Assembly (NCBI RefSeq): GCF_039993895.1
Contig: NZ_CP121194.1
Span: 2,170,001-2,234,000 of the forward strand
From: Edaphobacter paludis
GTDB taxonomy: Bacteria > Acidobacteriota > Terriglobia > Terriglobales > Acidobacteriaceae
Direction: 5' to 3'
DNA length: 64,000 bases
A program made the position numbers and the translations under genes. Positions 1 through 10,209 of this stretch are shown piece by piece (position 1 is the first letter of the stretch; the number at the start of each line of letters is the position of its first letter). The notes beneath the pieces were generated by a model that searched no databases, had not been told where the DNA came from, and saw nothing but the letters and a program-made list of their open reading frames with translations.

Positions 1-1917
1 CGCTTCAATAATCCCGAGGCCGCCGATCTGTTCCATGAAGCGCTCGCGAAGGAGCCGACGAACGCTCAGGCGTATCTGGGGCTAGCGATTGTCTCGGCAG
101 ACGGCTTTGATGGCAAAGCGAGCGAGTACGCAGAGAAGGCCGTTGTGTTCGATCCCAAGCTGGCCGCGGCGCATGAATTGATGGCAGAGCTTGCGCTTGA
201 GAATGATGATCGTGACGCGGCTACAGCAGAGGCCGACAAAGCGATTGCATTGGAAGATGACGCTCTAGATGCGATGGCGATCCATGCCGCGGTGGAACTG
301 ATTGATGATCGCACTCCGGATGCGTGGTTCGCGAAGATTGCCGCGATTAACCCCCACCATGGCGAAGGTTATGCACTGGTGGCGCATCAGCTCGAGATGC
401 ACTATCGCTACGAGGACGCGGTGACGTACTACCGCAAGGCGGTCGCAGCCGACCCGCGGCTGTGGTCGGCGCATTCAGCACTTGGTCTTGATCTTATGAG
501 GCTTGGGAAGGAAGATGAGCCGCTAAAGGAGCTGGAGCTGAGTTATAACAACGGCCATCGGGACGCCGCGACAGTGAATAGCCTGCGCTTGCTGGACAGC
601 TATAAAAATTTCGAGACCTTTCGCGACGATGCGACGATTCTCAGGTTGAACAAAACGGAGGCCGAGTTGTTACGGCCTTATCTGCAGACAGAACTGCACA
701 CGATTCTCGCAACGTATGACAAGAAATACCGAATGAAGCTACCCGGCCCAGTGCAAGTTGAGGTCTATCCGAATCACGAGGACTTTGCCGTGCGTACGAT
801 GGGAATGCCGGGGCTCGGCGCGCTCGGCGTGACCTTTGGAGAGATCATTGCAATGGACAGCCCGTCTGCGCGCAGGCCCGGCGACTTTAACTGGGGCGCG
901 ACCCTTTGGCATGAGATGAGCCACGTCTACATCTTGACAGCCACCAACCATCGCGTACCGCGTTGGTTCACCGAGGGATTGGCGGTCCATGAAGAAGGCG
1001 AACGCTCTGTTGAATGGGGCAATCGCGCCACGCCTGAGGTGCTCATCGCGATTCGTGATAAGAGGTTGTTGCCAATTGAGAAGCTGGACCGCGGCTTCGT
1101 CTATCCGGAGTATCCATCGCAGCTTGTTGTCTCGTATTTTCAGGCAGGCAGCGTTTGTGACTTCGTAAAAGAGAAGTGGAGCGAAGAGAAGCTGCTGGAG
1201 ATGGTCCATTCGTACGCGAAGGTGCAAGCGACGACGCAGGTTGTACAGCGGGACCTTGGACTGACACCGGAGGAGTTCAACAGACAGTACTTTGCGTGGA
1301 TCGACAAGAAGTACGGCGCAGAAGCTGCGCACTTCGACGATTGGCACGAGAAGATGAAGACACTGGTAGCGACATCGGAGCAAAAGCAGTATGACGCCGT
1401 GCTGGCGCAGGGACCTGCGGTTTTGGCGATGTACCCCGAATACGTCGGCGACGCGAACGTCTATGAACTGATGGCTGATGCGGACAAAGCAAAGGGCGAT
1501 ACAAAGGCCGAATTGGCGGCGCTTATTGCTTACGAACATGAAGGCGGTCAGGAGCCTGATGCCTTGAAGCGGCTGGCTGCGCTGGAAGATGCCTCTGGGC
1601 AACAAGCTGAGGCGGCCGCCACTCTGGAGCGCCTGAACTATATCTATCCGGTCAACGATGAGGAATTACATCGCCGGCTGGGCGAATTGCTGTACGCGCA
1701 GAAGCACTATGATGGCGCAATCCACGAGTATGCGGCGGTTCTGGCTTCTAATCCACTGGACAAGGCAGGCGCGGAGTTTCATCTTGCGCAGGCCTACCTT
1801 GCGGCAGGACAGAGAGACAAAGCTCAGGAGAGTGTGCTGGCCGCGCTGGAAGCAGCGCCGGGGTATCGTCCGGCGCAAAAACTCTTGCTGGAGTTGAATC
1901 AATCCCCCAACAAATAA
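1..1917 (+). CDS. TPR-repeat protein with HExxH (peptidase MA-like) domain, 5' end outside window
   Basis: The frame is open from the first base, so the gene starts upstream and 638 residues are visible. TPR-like helical repeats occupy roughly visible residues 1-170 and 410-638. Between them is a gluzincin-type zinc protease motif HEMSH at about residues 304-308, followed by WFTEGLAVHEEG, whose Glu near 325 fits the third metal ligand. Peptidase MA-like domains flanked by TPRs are usual in acidobacterial envelope proteins. The MoxR gene follows after 18 bases, so it is probably the first visible member of that operon. Substrate unknown. An internal GTG at 145 is not the start because the TPR sequence continues upstream of it. 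Confidence 0.85.
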   Translation, partial: RFNNPEAADLFHEALAKEPTNAQAYLGLAIVSADGFDGKASEYAEKAVVFDPKLAAAHELMAELALENDDRDAATAEADKAIALEDDALDAMAIHAAVELIDDRTPDAWFAKIAAINPHHGEGYALVAHQLEMHYRYEDAVTYYRKAVAADPRLWSAHSALGLDLMRLGKEDEPLKELELSYNNGHRDAATVNSLRLLDSYKNFETFRDDATILRLNKTEAELLRPYLQTELHTILATYDKKYRMKLPGPVQVEVYPNHEDFAVRTMGMPGLGALGVTFGEIIAMDSPSARRPGDFNWGATLWHEMSHVYILTATNHRVPRWFTEGLAVHEEGERSVEWGNRATPEVLIAIRDKRLLPIEKLDRGFVYPEYPSQLVVSYFQAGSVCDFVKEKWSEEKLLEMVHSYAKVQATTQVVQRDLGLTPEEFNRQYFAWIDKKYGAEAAHFDDWHEKMKTLVATSEQKQYDAVLAQGPAVLAMYPEYVGDANVYELMADADKAKGDTKAELAALIAYEHEGGQEPDALKRLAALEDASGQQAEAAATLERLNYIYPVNDEELHRRLGELLYAQKHYDGAIHEYAAVLASNPLDKAGAEFHLAQAYLAAGQRDKAQESVLAALEAAPGYRPAQKLLLELNQSPNK

Positions 1918-1935
1918 CTAACGAGGACAAAATCG

Positions 1936-2964
1936 ATGGCTACTTTTGCCGACTTGAATCCGGATGCAGCACAACTTCAGCAGCGGGTTGAACGCTTTCA
2001 CGAGGTGCGCGAAAGCATTGTGCGACAGGTGCGCGAAGTGATTGTGGGACAAGACGAAGTTCTGGACCAGGTACTGATAGCGCTTTTTGTAGGAGGCCAC
2101 TGTTTGATTACCGGCCTGCCAGGAACGGCGAAGACGCTCATGGTGCGCACCATCGCCGAGGCTCTGGGTCTCGAGTTTCGGCGCATTCAGTTCACACCTG
2201 ATCTGATGCCCTCCGACATAACGGGAACCGACATCATTGAAGAAGATCTGGTTACGGGGCATCGTAAGTGGACCTTCGTAGAAGGCCCCATCTTCGGCAA
2301 CATCCTGCTGGCAGACGAGATCAACCGCACACCGCCTAAGACGCAGGCCGCCCTGCTCGAGGCGATGCAGGAACGTTCCTGCACCGTACGCGGACACATC
2401 TATCAATTGCCCGCGCCGTTCTTCGTGCTGGCCACGCAGAACCCCATTGAGCTGGAAGGTACTTATCCGCTCCCGGAAGCGCAGTTGGATCGTTTTCTGT
2501 TCAATACTATTCTGGATTATTTGAGCGCCGCGGATGAGTTGAAGGTTGTGGACCTTACGACAACGACCCATACGGCAACTATCACGCCGGTTACTTCGGC
2601 GGAAGAGTTGCTCGACTTTCAGCAGCTTGTGCGCATGGTGCCTATCGCAGATTCGCTCGCGCGATATGTAGTGAGCCTTGTGCGCGCCACGCGCCAGAGG
2701 AGCGAGAATGCCCCCGACTTCGTGAAGAAGTACGTGAACTACGGAGGGAGCATTCGTGCAGCGCAATTCATCGTGCTGGCCGCGAAGGCACGGGCACTCA
2801 CGCGAAATCGTTATCACGTCACGTATGACGACATTACGTCGCTGGCGGTGCCGGTATTGCGGCATCGCATCCTGCTTAACTTCCATGCGGAGTCCGAACG
2901 TATCGACGCGGACGAGATCCTGAATCGGATCATCGAATACGTGCCTCGCCAGAAGGAGAGATGA
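1936..2964 (+). CDS. MoxR family AAA+ ATPase
   Basis: 342 residues, the usual MoxR length. Walker A is GLPGTAKT at residues 60-67 and Walker B is ILLADEINR at 122-130; the AAA_3 core is followed by the AAA lid. MoxR ATPases act as chaperone-like remodelers, commonly encoded with DUF58 and VWA/Bat proteins, and are thought to help mature metal-dependent or membrane complexes. The stop codon overlaps the next start by four bases (ATGA at 2961-2964), so translation is probably coupled. The client here is unknown. Confidence 0.95.
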   Translation: MATFADLNPDAAQLQQRVERFHEVRESIVRQVREVIVGQDEVLDQVLIALFVGGHCLITGLPGTAKTLMVRTIAEALGLEFRRIQFTPDLMPSDITGTDIIEEDLVTGHRKWTFVEGPIFGNILLADEINRTPPKTQAALLEAMQERSCTVRGHIYQLPAPFFVLATQNPIELEGTYPLPEAQLDRFLFNTILDYLSAADELKVVDLTTTTHTATITPVTSAEELLDFQQLVRMVPIADSLARYVVSLVRATRQRSENAPDFVKKYVNYGGSIRAAQFIVLAAKARALTRNRYHVTYDDITSLAVPVLRHRILLNFHAESERIDADEILNRIIEYVPRQKER

Positions 2965-3851
2965 TGCAGCGATTCCTTGATCCCGCAGTGCTGGCCGGCA
3001 TCTCTTCGCTGGACCTGCTGGCAAAGACGGTGGTGGATGGCTTTGTGGCCGGCCTGCATCGTTCGCCGGACTTCGGCTTCAGCCAGGAGTTCGCCGAGTA
3101 TCGTGCCTATGTGCCCGGTGACGATCTGCGCTACGTAGACTGGAACCTCTTCGCGCGCACCGAACGCTGCTACCTCAAACGCTATCGCGGCGAGACGAAC
3201 AGCCAGCTAGTCATTCTGCTTGATGCAAGTAACTCGATGCTGTACACGTCGGGTCCTCTCAAGAAGATGGATTACGCGCGCTTCATCGCGGCGTCACTTT
3301 TCTATCTGGCTATCCGCAATCAGCGAGATGCTGCGGGGCTCATCGTCTTTGATGATGAGGTACGGGAGTACATACGGCCATCGACCCGACAGGGCCAGCT
3401 TGCGCGGCTCTTTGCCGGTCTTGAACGGGCCGAGCCGCGCGCACGTACGGACTTCGGCAAGCCCCTGCAGCACTTTCAGTCGCTACTGCACCGGCGCGGC
3501 ATCGTGATTGTTATCTCCGATTTTTATGAGGAACCGGAGACGATTGTGCGTACCATCGAACCGTTGCGCTTCCACGGCAACGATGTTGTGCTCTTTCACA
3601 TCCTCGACCCACAAGAGGTGCGGCCTGTGCTGAACGGGCCCGCTATTCTGGTTGATCTTGAAACCGACCAGAAAATCGAAGTTATCCCGGCGTACACGAA
3701 GACTACGTATCGCGCGAAGATGGAGGCGCATATTGAGCAGCTTCGCTCGCGCACGCGGGGGACGGGTATGGATTATCAGATGATCGTTACCGATCAACCT
3801 CTCGATGCGACGTTGCGTGAATATTTGACACTGCGGCAGGAGGGGAACTGA
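2961..3851 (+). CDS. DUF58 domain protein (VWA-like)
   Basis: 296 residues. It has the DUF58 signature PGDDLRYVDWNLFART near residues 51-66 and a MIDAS-like DASNS in a VWA-like fold around residues 90-95. There is no signal peptide or membrane segment, so it is probably cytoplasmic. It sits between MoxR and BatA genes with overlapping ends on both sides, the classical MoxR-DUF58-Bat arrangement, and is presumed to be a MoxR partner. The 3' end overlaps the next start by one base. Confidence 0.92.
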   Translation: MMQRFLDPAVLAGISSLDLLAKTVVDGFVAGLHRSPDFGFSQEFAEYRAYVPGDDLRYVDWNLFARTERCYLKRYRGETNSQLVILLDASNSMLYTSGPLKKMDYARFIAASLFYLAIRNQRDAAGLIVFDDEVREYIRPSTRQGQLARLFAGLERAEPRARTDFGKPLQHFQSLLHRRGIVIVISDFYEEPETIVRTIEPLRFHGNDVVLFHILDPQEVRPVLNGPAILVDLETDQKIEVIPAYTKTTYRAKMEAHIEQLRSRTRGTGMDYQMIVTDQPLDATLREYLTLRQEGN

Positions 3852-5896
3852 TGGGATTCCTTTCTCCATGGTTTCTAGCGGGTCTTGCGGCGTTGAGCGT
3901 TCCAATCTTCGTGCATCTGTTGCGCAAGCATGTGACCATACCACGTCCGGTGAGCTCACTGATGTTTTTCGAGCGCGGAACGCAGAGCTCCGCGCGCCAC
4001 CGACTGTTGCGGTATCTACTTCTGTTTGCCCTGCGGTTCGCATTATCGCTGCTAATTGTGATTGCGTTTGCCAATCCATTTGTGCGGCGGCCCGCTGCAA
4101 ACGCAACCGGCCACCTGTCGTTGATTGTGTTGGATGATTCGTTCAGTATGCGCGTGGGAACGCGCTTCGCAGACGCGAAGCAACAGGCGCTTCGGTTGCT
4201 CGCTACAAAGCCCCATTCGCAGAAGGTGCAGGTGATGGCCTTGGGAGGACAGCTAGAGGTGCTGACACAGCCGATTCCCGATGAGGTGCAATTGCGCTCG
4301 GCGATCGAGAGCATTAAACCTGGGGATGGCCGCGCAAACTTTGGTGAGTTGGGTAGAAGCGTTCGCGCTATGGCTGAAACGGTACGCGTGCCGATCGACG
4401 TGCATCTCTTCAGCGATATGCAACGGACGGCAATGCCGGCAAACTTTGCCGAGATGGTACTGCCAGCGAGCGCGACGTTGATCCTGCATCCGATAGCGAA
4501 TGGCACTGCGCCTCCTAACTGGACGGTGGAGAGCGTGAGCGCGCCGGCGGAGCTTGATGACCCAAAGGACCCGCGGCGGTCCCGCGTTCAAGCCGTGGTG
4601 AAGGGGTTTAGCACACCCGCAACCGAGAAGACGATATCGCTGGTCGTGAATGACAAAGTAGCGGCGACGCGCAAGGTGAACGTGCCCGCCAATGGACGCG
4701 CTTCAGTAGAGTTTGCTCCGTTGGATTTAGGGTATGGCTTCAATCGCTGCGAGGTGCGGATAGAAGGCGGTGACGCATTTCCTGCAGACGACGCAAGCGT
4801 CTTCGCGGTACGCCGTTCGGACCCGGAGCGGGTACTTTTCGTGCACGTTGCGAACGATACGCGATCCGCGCTGTACTTCGGTTCGGCGCTGGCGGCGGCT
4901 GCTCAGGGATCATTCGTGTTGCAACCGATAACTGCGGAGGAGACCACGGATCTTGATCCGTCGAAGTACGCTTTTGTAGTGTTGTCAGATTCGGTCTCGC
5001 TGCCGTTGATCTTCGAGCATACGCTCGAGCAGTACGTCTCGAAAGGAGGCAGCGTTCTTGTTGCTTTGGGAGCAGGCGCCAGGTCTCACATGCGTATCCC
5101 GCTGTGGGCGGGCGATGTGAAGGGCATGCATGATTACGCGCGCGATGGTGCTGCGGCGACGGTCGGCCAGGTAGACTTCACGCATCCCGCGCTCGAACAG
5201 ACGCAACCAGGGCGTGACAATGGCGGCTGGGCGGAGACGAAGTTCTTCTACGCTGCGATAGTCGATCCCCTGCAGACGCGGGTTGCGGCGCGACTGAGCG
5301 ATGGCACACCTCTGCTGCTCGACAGGCTGATGGGCGAGGGCCGCGTTTTATTGTTTACATCCGGGTTAGAAAACCTGACCAACGATCTGCCGCTGCACCC
5401 GGTCTTTGTGGCGTTCGTGGACAAGACGGCTCGATATCTTTCGGGTAGCGAACGGCTGAGTGGCTCCCGCCTCGTCGATTCACTCGTACAACTTCGCTCC
5501 GCTCCCAAGTCAGTGGGTGAAGTGGCGAGCGTTGAGGTCATCGACCCTGGCGGACAGCGACCGCTCTCGCTGGCTGAGGCGCGCAGCGCGGAGACCCTCA
5601 AGTTGCAGCGGGCAGGCTTCTATCAGATTCGTTTTGCTAATGGACGCGATGCAATCATTGGGGTTAACCCTGACCGGCGGGAATCGGACCTCGAACCGAT
5701 TGCATCGGATGTGCAGCAACTTTGGAGTGGAAGCAAGAGCGGCACGTCTAAACAGGCAAACGCGGTTGCTATCGCCGATGCAAAATCCCGTCCCATGAGC
5801 CTGTGGTGGTACGTTATGCTGCTTGCATTGGTGGTCGCGCTGGCGGAGATCACAGTGGCCAGCGCCTACATAGGCACGCAGCGGGAGGAAGTATGA
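3851..5896 (+). CDS. BatA-type membrane protein with VWA domain
   Basis: 681 residues. The N-terminus FLSPWFLAGLAALSVPIFVH is the BatA first membrane helix; a second helix lies near residues 55-77, and a third close to the C-terminus (WWYVMLLALVVALAEI). A VWA domain follows the second helix, with the metal-site motif DDSFSM near residue 96. The long middle part is probably extracytoplasmic. Family knowledge: Bat proteins of this kind work with MoxR and DUF58 proteins in envelope stress tolerance. Its stop codon overlaps the next start (ATGA 5893-5896). Confidence 0.9.
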   Translation: MGFLSPWFLAGLAALSVPIFVHLLRKHVTIPRPVSSLMFFERGTQSSARHRLLRYLLLFALRFALSLLIVIAFANPFVRRPAANATGHLSLIVLDDSFSMRVGTRFADAKQQALRLLATKPHSQKVQVMALGGQLEVLTQPIPDEVQLRSAIESIKPGDGRANFGELGRSVRAMAETVRVPIDVHLFSDMQRTAMPANFAEMVLPASATLILHPIANGTAPPNWTVESVSAPAELDDPKDPRRSRVQAVVKGFSTPATEKTISLVVNDKVAATRKVNVPANGRASVEFAPLDLGYGFNRCEVRIEGGDAFPADDASVFAVRRSDPERVLFVHVANDTRSALYFGSALAAAAQGSFVLQPITAEETTDLDPSKYAFVVLSDSVSLPLIFEHTLEQYVSKGGSVLVALGAGARSHMRIPLWAGDVKGMHDYARDGAAATVGQVDFTHPALEQTQPGRDNGGWAETKFFYAAIVDPLQTRVAARLSDGTPLLLDRLMGEGRVLLFTSGLENLTNDLPLHPVFVAFVDKTARYLSGSERLSGSRLVDSLVQLRSAPKSVGEVASVEVIDPGGQRPLSLAEARSAETLKLQRAGFYQIRFANGRDAIIGVNPDRRESDLEPIASDVQQLWSGSKSGTSKQANAVAIADAKSRPMSLWWYVMLLALVVALAEITVASAYIGTQREEV

Positions 5897-8800
5897 GCAG
5901 GCAGAGCGAGCTCAACTCCTACATCATGCGGCTGCAGCGCAGGTTGCGGCTAGGGGCGTGGTTACGCGGCACGGCAATCTTCGCCGGCACTGCTCTCATT
6001 GTCACAATTGCATTGGTGCTTCTGCTCAATCACTATGCCTTTCCGACAAGAGGGGTCACGGACGCTCGCCTTGCGATGCTCATCGTGCTCGCAGCAGTCG
6101 GGGCTGTTTGTATCGCGCTTCCGCTGATTCGGCTGACCCGAACACGGGCTGTGCGCGCAGCCGAAGCCGCGCATCCTGAGCTTGAGGAGAGGCTTACCAC
6201 CTTCCATGAGCGTGAGTACGACGGCGATCCCTTTCTCGAATTGCTCGCGGTGGACACGCTTGCGCGAACGCATGGTGCAGCGCCGTCATCGCTGGTCCCG
6301 GACAACCGCCTCTTTGCGTTGGGTGGCGCGGGCCTTGCGTGTCTTGGCGCGCTGGTATGGATGATCGCAGCTGGACCGGGATATGTCGGCTACGGCGCTT
6401 CGCTGCTCTGGACAGGGCCTAAGAAGGATGTGGCTCCGCTGTACGCAATAACCGTAGCGCCGGGTGACATTACGGTGCGGCGCAACAGCGATCAACTTAT
6501 CACGGCGCACGTCACCGGCATGAGGCCGGAGAGCGCGAAGATATTCGCCCATTATCAGAGCGCAAGCGCGTGGGAGCCTGTCACCATGCAGGCACAGGCG
6601 GACAATGGCGGTGCGGCGGCGTATCAGTTCGTCTTTGCTGGCCTGCCGGAGAACGTCGAGTATTATGTGGCCGCCGGCCCACTGGCTTCGCCGCGCTACA
6701 AAGTGCGTGTGGTAGACCTTCCCTCCGTCAAGGGGATTCGAGTTACGTATCAGTATCCGAAGTGGACCGGAATGAAGCCGGTGACCGAAGAACATTCGGG
6801 AGATCTGCGCGCGATCGAAGGGACGGACGCCGCAATCGAGGTCGAGATGGACCGTCCGCTGAAGGACGGACAACTAATGCTCGACGGTGGCAAGACGATT
6901 CAACTCGCGGGTAGCGAGGGAAACAAGTATCGGGGCACCATCCATATGGAGAAGGATGGCACCTATCATGTGGCGGCTACTGATGAAGGTCAACCGGTGC
7001 GGCTGACGGAGGACTACTTTATCGCGACCGACAAGGTGATGCCGCCCGAAGTTGTCATCAACCGTCCTAGCGGCGACTATCGTGCCAGTCCGATTGAAGA
7101 GGTAACCATCGGTGTTAAGGCGGCCGATCAATTTGGACTGAATGACGTGCGTCTGCACTACTCCGTAAATGGAGAACCCAATCGCGACGTGAGCCTGCTC
7201 AAGGCTCTCGGCGCGAAAGACTCAGACAGCTCCTACACGCTGCGACTCGAAGATTTCAAGCTGGCGCCTGGCGACCTAGTGAGCCTTTATGCAACGGCGC
7301 GGGATGGCCATGCCGAGTCCCGCACCGATATCAAGTTCATTCAAGCCGATCCGTTTGAGCGTGAGTTTTCGCAGTCGCAGCAGAGCGGTGGCGGCGGTGG
7401 TGGTGGAGGAGGGCAGAACAATCAGACCGAGATATCCAAGCGTGAGAAGGAACTGATTGCCGCGACGTGGAAGCAGCAGAACGACAAGTCCGCAACCGCG
7501 AAGGATGCCGCCGTTGCGGGGCAGTTCCTCTCGGAAGCACAGCAGAAGCTGCGCGACCAGGTGACGGCGCTTTCAGCCCGCATGGAGAGCCGCGATCTCT
7601 CCGAGGCAAACGAGGAGTTCACCAGCTTCGAAAAGGATATGCAGGCCGCAGCCGAGGCTATGGCTCCTTCGGCGGACAAGCTCAAGGGCATGCAGTGGAA
7701 GGATGCGATTCCTCTCGAACAGAAGGCGCTGCAAGCTCTGCTTCATGCAGAGGCCACGTTCCGACAGATCCAAGTTGCCTTTGGCCAGCAGGGTGGCGGA
7801 GGCGGTGGGGGCACAAACAGCGCGGGACGCGATCTGGCCAGTCTGTTTGACCTTGAGCTGGATACGGAGAAGAACCAGTATGAGACCGCACAGACGGCCT
7901 CTCCGGCAGAGCAGCACCAGAAGGGTGTAGAAGACGCACTCGCGAAGCTCGACGCACTTGCGAAGCGACAAGAGGAACTGGCCAATCAACAACACAATAC
8001 ACAGCAGAGCTTCTCGGAGCGTTGGCAGCAGGAGATGCTGCGCCGCGAAGCAGAAGAACTGCAGCGCCAGATGGAACAGCTGACGCAGAACGGCCAGGGG
8101 CAGCAGGGTGGCCAGCAACAAAACGGGCAGCAGAGTGGCCGGCAGCGGAACGATCAGGCTTCCGGACAGTCATCACAATCTTCCGACCAGCGGATCGAGC
8201 AAGCGCTGAGCCGGTTGCGGCAGGCGAGCGACGCGATGAAACGCAGCGGCGGACCCCAGAGCGCCGATGCCGCCAAGCAGGCTGCTGAGCGTCTACAGGA
8301 GGCGACAAACCTGCTGGGCGGAACGCAGCAGCAACTCGCCTCCGGAGAGCTGGGCTTGTTATCGCACGAGGCGGAACGACTGACCCAGGAGGAGCGCGCG
8401 CAGTCGGACCGAATCGACAAGCTCGCGAATCAGTCGAACGATACGGGCACGATGGACCGGGACAGCATGATGGCGCGTCTGCGCGAGCGCGACCAGCTGG
8501 CCGGGGACCGGCAACAACTCTCCAACGATCTTTCGAAGCTGCAGCAGAACGTACGCGACGCCGCTCGCGAGATGGCTCCGAACCAGCCGGACGTCGCCCA
8601 GAAGCTCCGCGATGCGCTGACAGAGATGGATCAGTCCGACCTGGACAACCATGTGCAGCGGACCGCCGACTGGCTGCGTGGCGGCATCAATCCGAACTCC
8701 AATGGCACGGAGAAGGAGATCGCTCAGGGACTCGGAAAGCTGAGTCAGCAACTACACCAAGCGCAACAGGAGATGGGACAAATCAAACCCGGCCAGCGCG

Positions 8801-9567
8801 GCGCCGGACAACACGATCAGACTGCGGCGCTCAGTCGGGTCGAGCGGTTGCGCGGCCAACTGGAGGCGATGGCTATTTCACGGCGCTGGAACGGCCAACA
8901 GCCGGGACAGAGCAATCAGCAGGAACGCACCGGTCGGCCGGCCCAAAGCAGCAACAAGAGCGACAGTCGGCAGGGTCATGCGAACGACAACGGGCAACAG
9001 CAGGGCCAGCCGGGTCGCGGCGATCAACGACAAGGTAAGAATCTGCAAGGCGGCCAGCAACAGGCTGGTGGCCCTGGCTGGCGGCCAGGCGATCCAAACG
9101 CACAGCGCGGCGAACAGAGCGGGGATGTCCGGTACGGTGGTGGCGGAGTGGACGGCACCGTATGGGGCAACATCAACACCGGCAACAATCGCTACGGTCA
9201 GGCGGGCCAGCGGGCGGTTCCAACTGATGCCTCCGGCAACCCTGCCGACACTGAACGCATGTATAGGCAGGGTATGCGCGAGCTGAGCCAACTACGCCAG
9301 ATAGTTAAGGGCGATTCGCATGCCACGCAAGAGGTACAGGATCTGACGCAGCAGATGCAGCAGCTTGACCCTAACCGCTTCCCTGGCAATCCGGCGATGG
9401 TCGAACAGATGTACCGTGAGATGCTGAGTTCCGTCGATCGCATCGAGTTCCAATTGCAGCGCGACGGCGCGTCGCCTGAAGCGCGTACGGGCAAACCCTA
9501 CGCCGTTCCTGCGGGATATCAGGATTCGGTGGCGGAGTACTACCGGCGGCTGAGCGAGCATCGCTGA
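5893..9567 (+). CDS. DUF4175 family giant membrane protein
   Basis: I place the start at ATG 5893, which overlaps the upstream stop by four bases and has GGGAGGAAGT just before it; 1224 residues result. Two hydrophobic helices lie near residues 20-42 and 57-77, and a third near 140-160. The rest is a very long, probably periplasmic part with two polyglycine runs (about residues 500 and 638) and a Gln-rich, coiled-coil-prone C-terminal half. This matches the DUF4175 (formerly TIGR02302) class found at the end of MoxR/DUF58/Bat operons. Function unknown; a scaffold role is only a guess. Repetitive codons make the minus strand rich in meaningless open frames. Confidence 0.85.
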   Translation: MSRQSELNSYIMRLQRRLRLGAWLRGTAIFAGTALIVTIALVLLLNHYAFPTRGVTDARLAMLIVLAAVGAVCIALPLIRLTRTRAVRAAEAAHPELEERLTTFHEREYDGDPFLELLAVDTLARTHGAAPSSLVPDNRLFALGGAGLACLGALVWMIAAGPGYVGYGASLLWTGPKKDVAPLYAITVAPGDITVRRNSDQLITAHVTGMRPESAKIFAHYQSASAWEPVTMQAQADNGGAAAYQFVFAGLPENVEYYVAAGPLASPRYKVRVVDLPSVKGIRVTYQYPKWTGMKPVTEEHSGDLRAIEGTDAAIEVEMDRPLKDGQLMLDGGKTIQLAGSEGNKYRGTIHMEKDGTYHVAATDEGQPVRLTEDYFIATDKVMPPEVVINRPSGDYRASPIEEVTIGVKAADQFGLNDVRLHYSVNGEPNRDVSLLKALGAKDSDSSYTLRLEDFKLAPGDLVSLYATARDGHAESRTDIKFIQADPFEREFSQSQQSGGGGGGGGGQNNQTEISKREKELIAATWKQQNDKSATAKDAAVAGQFLSEAQQKLRDQVTALSARMESRDLSEANEEFTSFEKDMQAAAEAMAPSADKLKGMQWKDAIPLEQKALQALLHAEATFRQIQVAFGQQGGGGGGGTNSAGRDLASLFDLELDTEKNQYETAQTASPAEQHQKGVEDALAKLDALAKRQEELANQQHNTQQSFSERWQQEMLRREAEELQRQMEQLTQNGQGQQGGQQQNGQQSGRQRNDQASGQSSQSSDQRIEQALSRLRQASDAMKRSGGPQSADAAKQAAERLQEATNLLGGTQQQLASGELGLLSHEAERLTQEERAQSDRIDKLANQSNDTGTMDRDSMMARLRERDQLAGDRQQLSNDLSKLQQNVRDAAREMAPNQPDVAQKLRDALTEMDQSDLDNHVQRTADWLRGGINPNSNGTEKEIAQGLGKLSQQLHQAQQEMGQIKPGQRGAGQHDQTAALSRVERLRGQLEAMAISRRWNGQQPGQSNQQERTGRPAQSSNKSDSRQGHANDNGQQQGQPGRGDQRQGKNLQGGQQQAGGPGWRPGDPNAQRGEQSGDVRYGGGGVDGTVWGNINTGNNRYGQAGQRAVPTDASGNPADTERMYRQGMRELSQLRQIVKGDSHATQEVQDLTQQMQQLDPNRFPGNPAMVEQMYREMLSSVDRIEFQLQRDGASPEARTGKPYAVPAGYQDSVAEYYRRLSEHR

Positions 9568-9847
9568 GGCCCCCGGGTATTTTTGGTCTAAGCGCTTGAT
9601 AGCGCTCGCTCGCACCGCGTTCAACCCTCATTCTTCCTATTTCCTGCTGCAAGGTGAGAGTCTCCCTCCGCTAGCTCCGATGTAGCCCTGTTTTAAGGAG
9701 CCTTCCGGCACGTCCTCCATGGCCTTCAGCCAAGGCAAATTACTCTTCGCCGTTCTCCTCTTCCCTACCGAACCACTCTGGAGGTATCAGGTTGAACTCA
9801 GGCAATCGAATGCGGCATCGATCTTGGAATGACGGGTAAAACCTATT
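9568..9847. other. intergenic, no gene seen
   Basis: No credible reading frame. A 6-bp inverted repeat with a 4-base loop (9591-9606, AGCGCT twice) follows the DUF4175 stop and could act as a weak terminator, but it has no T run. Confidence 0.4.
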
Positions 9848-10200
9848 CTGGTTTTGCATGCCCTAGAGGTTCTCGACCAGCGCGGCATCGCCGATCGCTT
9901 CCTCACGCAGGGCCAAGCGATACAGGGTGGCAGGGTTCGCCCACGTTCGGCCTACATCGGCGATTTTCCGACCTGGCATAACTATGGGCTCGCTCTCTTG
10001 CGAAGCGTCGAGTTGCCCGAGGAGCCGGAGAGGAGAATGCACCATAACTTGGCCCCGTAAAGCTGGCTGTGACCAAGCGCGTCCGCCTGATCGAGAAAGG
10101 ACACGGGCGCCATCATGTCAATCATGGGCTTCGCGCTCCGATTGGGACATCGATGCTTCCAGAGTGGTGAAGCTTATCGGCAATGTGGCCCAGTAGCGAC
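9848..10200 (+). pseudogene. fragment of FAD-dependent aromatic monooxygenase
   Basis: The translation holds LEVLDQRGIADRFLTQGQ, then GDFPTWHNYGLALL in the same open frame after a scrambled stretch. These are recognisable internal motifs of the PheA/TfdB/rifampicin-type FAD-binding monooxygenases. Neither the N-terminal GxGxxG dinucleotide motif nor the C-terminal GD motif is present, and the frame stops at 10058-10060. It is a remnant of roughly 70 codons of a protein usually 450-550 residues long. The following 140 bases hold no clear continuation. Confidence 0.55.
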
Positions 10201-10209
10201 CGCAGACGC

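Noticed and set aside
739..1605. Minus-strand open frame of 288 codons
   Set aside because: Shadow of the TPR/HExxH gene.
1918..3024. Minus-strand open frame of 368 codons
   Set aside because: Complete shadow of the MoxR gene; no motif or ribosome site.
7573..8308. Several minus-strand frames opposite the DUF4175 gene
   Set aside because: Repetitive Gln/Gly/Ala codons create long stop-free antisense frames.
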